From Thermoplasmata archaeon (lineage in GTDB: Archaea; Thermoplasmatota; Thermoplasmata; RBG-16-68-12): DNA of 64,000 nucleotides. A model generated the notes under the pieces. The model saw only the letters and a program-made list of their open reading frames with translations. It was not told the DNA's origin and searched no databases. This document shows positions 8,565-15,042 of the stretch, piece after piece. The stretch covers positions 1 through 64,000 of the forward strand of contig DASWDU010000016.1 of the NCBI GenBank assembly GCA_036395115.1, given 5' to 3'. A program made the translations under genes and the position numbers. The stretch's first letter is position 1. Each line of letters starts with the position of its first letter.

Positions 8565-9344
8565 ATGAAGGGCGCGACACTGAAGATCGTCTCGTTAGGG
8601 AAGACGTTCGAAGGCAAAACGGGCGGCGTGGAAGCCCTTCGGGACATCAACCTCACGACGCGGGAAGGGGAATTCCTCACGATCGTCGGCCCCTCGGGAT
8701 GCGGGAAGTCGACCCTCCTCAGCCTCGTCGCGGGCCTCGAGGAACCCACGACGGGATGGGTCGAGATGGATGGAAAGCGCGTCGACGGTCCCGGGCCGGA
8801 TCGGGTCGTCGTCTTCCAGGAGTCCGCGCTGTTCCCCTGGCTCGACGTCCACGGGAACGTCCAGTTCGGGTTGAGGGTGGCCGGGCTACCTCGAGACGAA
8901 CGGGAAGCGCGCGTCGCGGAATTCATCAAGATGGTGCAACTCGAGAACTTCACGCACGCGCGGATTCACGAGCTGTCGGGAGGGATGAAACAGCGGGTAG
9001 GACTCGCACGGGCGCTCGTCCTGCGGCCGAAAGTCCTGCTCATGGACGAGCCGTTCGCGGCGTTGGACGTCCAGATCCGCGAGGAGATGCAAGTCGTCGT
9101 GCAAGACCTCTGGCTGCGGAACCTGACGACGACCCTTTTCGTCACCCACGACGTCCGAGAAGCCGCGGTCTTGGGCGATCGGATCATCGTCCTCTCCCAT
9201 CGGCCCGGGACCGTCAGCGCAATCTTGAGGAACGACGCCCCGAGGCCGAGAACGGTGAACGACCCCACGATCGTGGACCGAATCCAAAGGGCCAACGAAA
9301 TCCTCAAGGCGGAAGTCCAATGGGCGAACCATCACCCGCTGTAG
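8565..9344 (+). CDS. ABC transporter ATP-binding protein, SsuB/TauB type
   Basis: About 259 residues with Walker A GPSGCGKST, Q-loop VVFQESALFPWL, signature LSGGMKQRVGLARAL, Walker B VLLMDEPFAALD and switch histidine FVTHDVREA. The protein energises the importer encoded around it. The ATG at 8565 follows GGTGAG at 8553-8558 by six bases. A TTG at 8559 that overlaps the previous stop is an alternative start. The 3' end overlaps the permease gene by 25 bases. Confidence 0.93.
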   Translation: MKGATLKIVSLGKTFEGKTGGVEALRDINLTTREGEFLTIVGPSGCGKSTLLSLVAGLEEPTTGWVEMDGKRVDGPGPDRVVVFQESALFPWLDVHGNVQFGLRVAGLPRDEREARVAEFIKMVQLENFTHARIHELSGGMKQRVGLARALVLRPKVLLMDEPFAALDVQIREEMQVVVQDLWLRNLTTTLFVTHDVREAAVLGDRIIVLSHRPGTVSAILRNDAPRPRTVNDPTIVDRIQRANEILKAEVQWANHHPL

Positions 9345-10144
9345 TGGCGCCCGCCGCAGAGAAGCGGAGGCCATCGCAGGAGTTCGTCCATCTGATCCCA
9401 ATGGTGCTCGTCGCGGTCGGATTCCTCGCGATCTGGGAGGTCCTCGTCCAATTGCAGGTGTGGAAAATCTATCTGTTCCCAGGCCCCTCGGAGGTGGGCG
9501 CCGCCTTCGCCGACCTCTGGAACAACTCGACGCTTGCTCGGTCGATCGGGGCGACGCTCTCTCGACTCGCCGTTGGATTCCTGTTGTCCCTGGTCCTCGG
9601 CTCGATCCTCGCCCTCCTCATGGTCCATTTCGCCACCTTCGGGAAGGGGATCCAGCCGTACGTCCTCGGGCTGCAGACATTCCCGTCAATCGCATGGGTT
9701 CCACTGAGCCTCGTCTGGTTCGGCTTCTCGGAGACAGCCCTCCTCTTCGTCACGATCATCGGATCCCTCTTCTCCGTCACGGTGTCGGCCGCGGACTCCT
9801 TGCGGACGGTGCCCCCGATCTACCTCAAGGCGGCCCGAAACATGGGATGCGATGGGATGGATCTCATATTGCGGGTGACGGTCCCGGCGACGCTGCCGCA
9901 CCTGATCTCCTCCGCGAAGGTGGGATGGTCGTTCGCGTGGCGGTCCCTCATCGGAGCGGAGGTCATCTTCGCGACGATCGGCCTCGGATTCTTGGTCGAG
10001 CAGGGGAGCGAATATCTGAACACCGCGCAGGTGATGGCCGTCATGCTGGTCATCCTGATCCTCGGGATCGTGGTGGACCGCGTGGTCTTCTCCCGCTCGC
10101 AGGAATGGATCAACCGGCGTTGGGGGCTCGTCGCCCACCGGTAA
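9320..10144 (+). CDS. ABC transporter permease, SsuC/TauC type
   Basis: A 274-residue inner-membrane subunit starting MGEPSPAVV inside the end of the ATPase gene. Hydrophobic segments alternate with the typical permease features: IWEVLVQ, FPGPSEVGAAF, and the ATPase-contact loop around KAARNMGCDGMDLILRVTVPATLPH. The length and motif order match the nitrate/sulfonate/taurine importer permeases. It completes the binding protein, ATPase, permease operon. Confidence 0.9.
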   Translation: MGEPSPAVVAPAAEKRRPSQEFVHLIPMVLVAVGFLAIWEVLVQLQVWKIYLFPGPSEVGAAFADLWNNSTLARSIGATLSRLAVGFLLSLVLGSILALLMVHFATFGKGIQPYVLGLQTFPSIAWVPLSLVWFGFSETALLFVTIIGSLFSVTVSAADSLRTVPPIYLKAARNMGCDGMDLILRVTVPATLPHLISSAKVGWSFAWRSLIGAEVIFATIGLGFLVEQGSEYLNTAQVMAVMLVILILGIVVDRVVFSRSQEWINRRWGLVAHR

Positions 10145-10190
10145 AGCGCAGGTGGACCGTCCCGCCGCCGGCCTTGTCCGCAATCCCGGA

Positions 10191-11000
10191 TCAGAGCAAA
10201 TCGAGGACGAGCTTACCGGCGGCGAGGAACAACACGAGGATGAAGATTAGGGCGACCGACCGCGTCTTCAGCTTCTTGAGCCCCCACCGGGAACCGAGGT
10301 ACGAGCCGACGAACACGATTGGCATGAAGACCGGAATCAGAAGATAGTCCCCGGGCCAGGCGAATCCGGACGGCGCGAGGGCGAGGTTTCCGAGGTAGGC
10401 GACGAAACCGACCGCCGACGTCGGGATGATTAGGAGGGCCGACGTCCCGATCGCCTTGCGGGTCTTCCGGCCGAGTCCGTACACGAGGAGCGGCACGTTC
10501 AGCAGGCCGCCGCCAATCCCCATGCTCCCGGAGAGGAACCCGGACCCGAACGTCGCGGTGGTCACGCCTGCCTTCCGGGCTGGGGTGAGCTTCGAGGGGT
10601 CGTCCTCGTCCACGGAGCGCGCGTTCCGCATCCAGTCCCAGAGCATGTACGTCCCGAACACGGCGAGGACCGCGATGAAGAACGCCTTGAATGAGCGCTC
10701 GTCCACCAGGACGACGAGGGTGAAGAGACTGCCGATGACCGCGCCGACGAGGGCTCCCGCAACGAGGGCGCCGCCGAGCCGGAAGTCGACGAGGCCCTGG
10801 CGGTAGTGGTTCACCGTGGACGACGCCGCCGTGGCGATCGTGAACGTGAGGGAGATCGGGACTGCGATGGAGCTTTCCGCGACCCCGGTGGACAGGAGGA
10901 TCGGGACGAACAGGAGGCCACCGCCTAGGCCCAGGTTCGAGTAGATGAACGCAACCCCGAAAATGAGGACGGCTTGCACTATCAGGAGAAGCGCGTCCAC
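10191..11000 (-). CDS. TauE/SafE family sulfite or small-anion exporter
   Basis: A 269-residue polytopic protein with two related halves, each with the family's glycine-rich motif: NLGLGGGLLFVPILL near the N-terminus and GSMGIGGGLLNVPLLVYG in the second half. TauE/SafE proteins are proposed to export sulfite, sulfoacetate or other small anions. It is convergent with the importer operon, 46 bp away. Sulfonate import and desulfonation would produce sulfite, so the proximity is suggestive, but no monooxygenase is visible here. Confidence 0.85.
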   Translation of the reverse strand: MDALLLIVQAVLIFGVAFIYSNLGLGGGLLFVPILLSTGVAESSIAVPISLTFTIATAASSTVNHYRQGLVDFRLGGALVAGALVGAVIGSLFTLVVLVDERSFKAFFIAVLAVFGTYMLWDWMRNARSVDEDDPSKLTPARKAGVTTATFGSGFLSGSMGIGGGLLNVPLLVYGLGRKTRKAIGTSALLIIPTSAVGFVAYLGNLALAPSGFAWPGDYLLIPVFMPIVFVGSYLGSRWGLKKLKTRSVALIFILVLFLAAGKLVLDLL

Positions 11001-11069
11001 GAGGCGCGAAAGCCAGGGCCGTATTAATTACTGACGAGATTCTACGGGAGTTGGACGGCTCGGAAAACC

Positions 11070-11930
11070 GTGGTGCTCCTCGTCCGGTTCGGCGAGATCG
11101 CGCTGAAAAGCAAGTTCGTCCGACGCCAGCTTCGCGACCGGCTCGTGGGGAATATCCAGGACCTGTTCGCGGCCGAAGGCGTGGAATGCATCACGGAAGC
11201 GGACGAGGCACGGGTCTACGTCCACGCGGACGACATCGCGCGGGCGCGCGGGATCCTCGGGCGCGTGTTCGGCGTCGTCTCCATCAGCCCCGCCGCAGAG
11301 ACGAAAGCGGACGTCGCGGCGCTACGCGATGCGGTCCTCGCGGAGGCGGCGAGGACTCTCGGACCGCGCCAGGCGTTCGCCTTGCGGACGCGCCGGGTGG
11401 GCACGCATCCGTACACGAGCCAAGACCTCGCGAGGATCCTTGGAGACGACATTCGACGGGCCCATCCGGACGCACGCGTCAACCTGACGCGACCGGATGT
11501 CGAGATCCATATCGAGGTGCGGCAGAATCGCGGCTTCGTGTTCCGAGAGACATGGCCGGGTCCCGGGGGGCTGCCGCTCGGGAGCCAGGGAAGGGCCCTC
11601 GCGGTCGTCGCCGATGAGGCGGGCATGGTCGCCGCCTGGATGGGGATGAAGCGCGGATGCCGCGTCACAGTAGCGGCGCCCCGGGACAGCGCCTTCTCCG
11701 ACCCTTTGCGGAGATGGGACGTCGGACTGAAGGTCCTCGAACTGCGCGGGTCGGAGCACCTCGTGGAGCTCGTCAAGATTGCCCGCGCGGATGCGGTGTT
11801 TCTCGGCAGCCGATGGCCCGACTTCGATCCGGCCCTTCGTCCGACGGTGCCGGTTCCCGTGTTCGAGCCGGTGATCGGGTTGTCCAGGGACGAGATTGGG
11901 CAAATCGCGTCCCGGATCCGGTCCGCCTGA
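11070..11930 (+). CDS. ThiI-like THUMP protein with degenerate PP-loop
   Basis: A 286-residue protein that follows tRNA 4-thiouridine synthetase ThiI through its N-terminal ferredoxin-like and THUMP domains (VLLVRFGEIALKSKFVRR, NLTRPDVEIHIEVRQNRGFVF) and the GGLPLGSQGRALAVV entry to the PP-loop domain. At the place of the ATP-binding SGGxDS loop it has VADEAGMVAAW, so adenylation capacity appears lost. The domain is shortened, yet the end PVFEPVIGLSRDEIGQIASRI still matches ThiI. It may bind tRNA without catalysis, or work with a separate enzyme. The start is GTG. Confidence 0.8.
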   Translation: MVLLVRFGEIALKSKFVRRQLRDRLVGNIQDLFAAEGVECITEADEARVYVHADDIARARGILGRVFGVVSISPAAETKADVAALRDAVLAEAARTLGPRQAFALRTRRVGTHPYTSQDLARILGDDIRRAHPDARVNLTRPDVEIHIEVRQNRGFVFRETWPGPGGLPLGSQGRALAVVADEAGMVAAWMGMKRGCRVTVAAPRDSAFSDPLRRWDVGLKVLELRGSEHLVELVKIARADAVFLGSRWPDFDPALRPTVPVPVFEPVIGLSRDEIGQIASRIRSA

Positions 11931-12593
11931 TCACTTGCCCCGGCGGTCGTGGCTTCCGATGCTCGGCCGGACCTTCTCCGCGCCCTTGCCCTTGTACGAG
12001 AGACCGCGACCTTTCTTCCCCGCGGACGTCAGCCCGCGGAACACACGGCCGCGATTCGCGGGATCACAGATCCAGTTGATCTTCGGGTCCGCTCGGATCG
12101 CGGGGTGTTGCGGGTCCACGAGGATGACCTCGTAGTACTTGTGGCCCCCGTCCTCGCCGACCCAGTACGAGTTGAGGACCTCGAGGTTCGGGTAGTGCCT
12201 CGCGGTCCGCTCCTCGGCGATCCGCTGGATCGACTTGGCCATCGTGATCTTCACGAGTCCGCGTCGCTTCGGGTGACGGCCGCCCATCGGCCTTGGCCGG
12301 CGGCGACCGCCGCGGCGGACCCGCGCGCGCACGACGACATAGCCTTGCTTGGCGCGATAGCCAAGTTCCCGCGCGCGGTCGATGCGCGTGGGCCGCTCGA
12401 TGCGTACGAACGCGCGCCCGCGCCTCCACTCGACGAGGCGCCCAAAATGCGTCTCCTCGACGACGCCGCTCCGGGGATTCTTCCACGCCTGCTTGACGAA
12501 ACCGTAGAGATTCCTCGGCCGCGCGGGGGCTTTCTCCCCTCCCTCGCCCGCGATCGCAAGCTCCGGTCCCGGAGCGCTCGGTTCTTCGGCCAC
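11931..12593 (-). CDS. rpl15e: 50S ribosomal protein L15e
   Basis: The core [71 protein letters not shown] and [19 protein letters not shown] is unmistakable eL15. Typical length is about 190. Here about 25 extra residues ([13 protein letters not shown] and onward) precede the core. The open frame extends further to 12830, but a TATA box at 12681-12689 lies in that part, so translation cannot begin there. GTG at 12593 after GGGGGTG is chosen, and GTG 12599 is possible. The stop abuts the stop of the ThiI-like gene, so the genes are convergent. Confidence 0.93.
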   Translation of the reverse strand: MAEEPSAPGPELAIAGEGGEKAPARPRNLYGFVKQAWKNPRSGVVEETHFGRLVEWRRGRAFVRIERPTRIDRARELGYRAKQGYVVVRARVRRGGRRRPRPMGGRHPKRRGLVKITMAKSIQRIAEERTARHYPNLEVLNSYWVGEDGGHKYYEVILVDPQHPAIRADPKINWICDPANRGRVFRGLTSAGKKGRGLSYKGKGAEKVRPSIGSHDRRGK

Positions 12594-12680
12594 GGCCACA
12601 CCCCCTGGATTTTCGGATTCGCCCGCAGGTACATCTCCCGGACCAGGGACGTCGAAAGCGCCGCGCCAAGGAGCGGTCGG

Positions 12681-12689
12681 TATTAAAGC
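12681..12689 (-). promoter_or_regulatory. TATA box for L15e
   Basis: Read leftward this is GCTTTAATA. It overlaps the last codons of the upstream DUF5655-like gene and would give a leader of about 60 nt before the chosen L15e start. This box is why the longer L15e frame is rejected. Confidence 0.6.
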
Positions 12690-13099
12690 CCTTGCCTCCG
12701 ACGGATCGCGTGCCGTCCGTTCCCTCTCGTCCCCCGGACGCCGTGCAGGTACGACTGCAGAATCAGCCGCGTCGCGACCTCGATCTCGCTCATCGACCTC
12801 ACGTCGAATCGGGTGCGGAACCAGCCCCATCCCTGGGTTCTCGGTGCCCGACGCGCCAGCCCCGCCCCTCCGCGGAGGTCGCGGAGGCCCGGCAGGATGA
12901 ACACCTCGACCCGCTTCCTCAGCGGCCGGATTTCCGCGAAGACGCGGTCCCGGTTGTGGCTTCGCCAGGCGATCCAGTAGCGGCTCACGCGTTCGTCGAC
13001 GCGGTCTTCGTGTCGGGCCGCGGCGAGCCGCACGCGACGTCGCAGCGCTTCTACGATCTCCCTCGACGCGTCACTCGTCCGATCCATCGCCGTCTCCAT
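12683..13099 (-). CDS. DUF5655-like small protein
   Basis: A 138-residue basic protein. The segment [18 protein letters not shown], then [31 protein letters not shown] and a closing RLILQSY resembles the DUF5655 domain (often annotated as predicted transport protein), whose function is unknown. It starts three bases after the methylase-like gene stop, so the two are likely co-transcribed. Family assignment is from memory of the pattern and is moderate. Confidence 0.7.
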   Translation of the reverse strand: METAMDRTSDASREIVEALRRRVRLAAARHEDRVDERVSRYWIAWRSHNRDRVFAEIRPLRKRVEVFILPGLRDLRGGAGLARRAPRTQGWGWFRTRFDVRSMSEIEVATRLILQSYLHGVRGTRGNGRHAIRRRQGL

Positions 13100-13102
13100 G
13101 TC

Positions 13103-13852
13103 TCACCCTCCCGGATCCCCAACGGGTTTCCGAACAATCAGGAGGAACTTGAACCCCCGGAGGAAGAAGTTGAACCGCCGCGCGCGGTGCTCCCACATCG
13201 GCGATGCCGACCGGTCGTGATGGCGGACGAGGACAACCGTGTCAAGGATCTCGAATTCTCGCTCAAGCGCGGAGAGAAGGCGGAACCCGACCGGCGTGTA
13301 GATGCCGCCGCGATATTCGTCCGCGATGATCCAAGCGAGGACGCCGCCGCGCCGCAGAACCCTGCCGGCCTCGCGGGCGACGCGGGACATCTCCGCGAAG
13401 AATCGCGGGTCCCGACACGAGATCCGTCCCAGGCACCGAGGATCGCGGCTGTACACGATGTTGTCCGAATAGGGGGAGTCGACCACAACCAGGGCCGCGG
13501 ACCCGTCGCGAAGGGGCCAGGCGCGGGCGTCCGCCCGGATGATCCCCACACGGCGTGGAGAGAGGTCGAGCGAGACCGCGCGTCGTCCCAGCGATCGGGC
13601 GACATCGCCGACGGTCCCGGACCCCGCCATTTGGTCCACGACCAGTTCGTCGGGCCGGCTGTAACGGCGGACGAGGTTTTCGGCGCACCGCGCCGGCGTG
13701 ACGCCGTTGAACGAGGCCTCCCCGGCTTCGGGATGGCCGTCGGATTGGGTCGGGAAGTCCCAGCACGTGTACGCCTCGAGGTCCGTGAGCCCGAGCATGG
13801 CCCACGCCTCGGGGACCAGGGATCGGTCGGCGGGGGATGAGGCGAGGGCCAC
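13103..13852 (-). CDS. DNA-methylase-like SAM-dependent methyltransferase
   Basis: About 249 residues. Motif I appears as VVDQMAGSGTVGDVARSLGR, followed by AVSLDLSP. A catalytic-loop-like VVDSPYSDNIVY corresponds to the (D/N/S)PPY motif of N6-adenine/N4-cytosine methylases, but with DSPY rather than DPPY or SPPY. The order places the SAM loop before the catalytic loop. The C-terminal region (GGVLAWIIADEY, FKFLLIVRKP) fits the fold. Substrate could be DNA or RNA. The open frame runs on upstream into the PfkB gene, but a TATA-like CATATG near 13877-13882 and GTG at 13852 suggest the chosen start. Confidence 0.75.
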   Translation of the reverse strand: MALASSPADRSLVPEAWAMLGLTDLEAYTCWDFPTQSDGHPEAGEASFNGVTPARCAENLVRRYSRPDELVVDQMAGSGTVGDVARSLGRRAVSLDLSPRRVGIIRADARAWPLRDGSAALVVVDSPYSDNIVYSRDPRCLGRISCRDPRFFAEMSRVAREAGRVLRRGGVLAWIIADEYRGGIYTPVGFRLLSALEREFEILDTVVLVRHHDRSASPMWEHRARRFNFFLRGFKFLLIVRKPVGDPGG

Positions 13853-13923
13853 GAGTTCAACGTACGTCGCCCGCCCATATGAACGGGCCTTCCAGGGGGA
13901 GATGGGCGAAAGTGAAAATCTGC

Positions 13924-14877
13924 CTAGGGACGGGTGGATGTGCGTGCGAGCCGGCGCACCTCGGCTGCGGTCGGGTACGGGCGACGCCGGTCGCGGAGAT
14001 GGAGGGCGGCCGCGGCGTTGCCGAACCGAAGGGCGTCCGAGAGGTCGGCGCCGATGAGGCGCGCGTACACGTACCCGGCGTTGAAGACATCGCCGCAGCC
14101 CGTCGGGTTGTCGACGGGCACGGAGAACGCGGCGGACGCCGTGCGGCCGGACCCGTGGACGACGGTCGCGCCGCGGTCCGCCTGGTGGACGACAACCTCG
14201 TCGGGGCCGAGGGATCGCAGACGCCCCGCCGCCTTGATCGGGGACCCCCCGCCCGCGACCGCGCACACCTCGACCTCGCTCCCGAAGAACGTCGTCACGT
14301 TCGGGAGGCACGCACGGACCGCCTCGACGCGATCGTCGGGCCAGCCGTGCGGGTCAGTCGAGACGTCGAGGGACGTCGTCAAGCCTCGCCGCCGGGCGCG
14401 CGCAAGGAGGACGGAGGTCGGTCGCCCGATCAGGCGCTGCGTCCACCAGAAACCCGAGCGGTGGAGGTGGTCCGAACTGTCGAACTGGCGGGACGGCACG
14501 TCCCGCAGGGCGAGACTCGCGTTCGCCCCGAGCGCCGTGATGAGCGCGCGCCCGCCCGCGGACCAGGTGAGGGCCATCGTCGCCCCTGTCGGTCGGTGCG
14601 AATCGACCCGCAAGAGCGCCCGGACGCCGTACCGACGGTACGCGCGCCGCAGAATCGCCCCGTTCGGATCCGCCCCGATCGCCCCCACGAAACTCGTGCG
14701 CGCGCCGAGACTCGCGATCCCGAGCGCGAAGTTCGTCGCGTTCCCGCCGGGCAGGGCGTCGAGCGCGGGCACGTGGCCCTGGAAGTCCTCGCCGTGCGGG
14801 ATCGCCGGAAGCGGCGGCGTGACGAGGTCCACGATCGCGTCGCCGACCGCGACGACGCGCGGCCGCCTCCGCCCCAT
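13924..14877 (-). CDS. PfkB-family sugar kinase
   Basis: A 317-residue ribokinase-like protein. The N-terminal signature LDALPGGNATNFALGIASLGA and the C-terminal signature DNPTGCGDVFNAGYVYA (catalytic aspartate and anion hole) are both present. FVGAIGADPNGAIL matches the lid region. These enzymes phosphorylate ribose, adenosine, fructose-type sugars or nucleosides, and the exact substrate cannot be read. It starts three bases after the small zinc protein gene, at the end of the YchF-PolB-zinc protein-kinase run. Confidence 0.88.
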   Translation of the reverse strand: MGRRRPRVVAVGDAIVDLVTPPLPAIPHGEDFQGHVPALDALPGGNATNFALGIASLGARTSFVGAIGADPNGAILRRAYRRYGVRALLRVDSHRPTGATMALTWSAGGRALITALGANASLALRDVPSRQFDSSDHLHRSGFWWTQRLIGRPTSVLLARARRRGLTTSLDVSTDPHGWPDDRVEAVRACLPNVTTFFGSEVEVCAVAGGGSPIKAAGRLRSLGPDEVVVHQADRGATVVHGSGRTASAAFSVPVDNPTGCGDVFNAGYVYARLIGADLSDALRFGNAAAALHLRDRRRPYPTAAEVRRLARTSTRP

Positions 14878-14880
14878 GCC

Positions 14881-15042
14881 TCACGCCTTCCACAGGCCTT
14901 GCCGCTTCAGTTCGTCGACGATGACCTTGTAGTCCGCCGGCCGACCGCACTCCGGGCAGAAGAGACTCCCGTGGGCATCGCGGACCGCATTCGGACCTTC
15001 CCACCCACAGAAGCGGCAAATCGCGTCCTGCGGCGTGGTCAG
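14881..15042 (-). CDS. Small zinc-ribbon protein coupled to polB, apparent CTG start
   Basis: A 53-codon frame with AICRFCGWEG and SLFCPECGRPADYKV (two CxxC pairs about 16 residues apart) and a C-terminal helix VIVDELKRQGLWKA. No ATG, GTG or TTG is found between the frame's upstream boundary and the first cysteine. A CTG at 15042 overlaps the polB stop exactly as ATGA overlaps do (CTGA), and GGAGGA lies six bases before it. The pfkB ATG follows the stop by three bases. Function is unknown. Position suggests co-synthesis with DNA polymerase B. Confidence 0.65.
   Translation of the reverse strand: MTTPQDAICRFCGWEGPNAVRDAHGSLFCPECGRPADYKVIVDELKRQGLWKA

Noticed and set aside
12594-12830. N-terminal extension of L15e
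   Set aside because: It contains the L15e TATA box and the end of the upstream gene, and is far longer than any L15e start.
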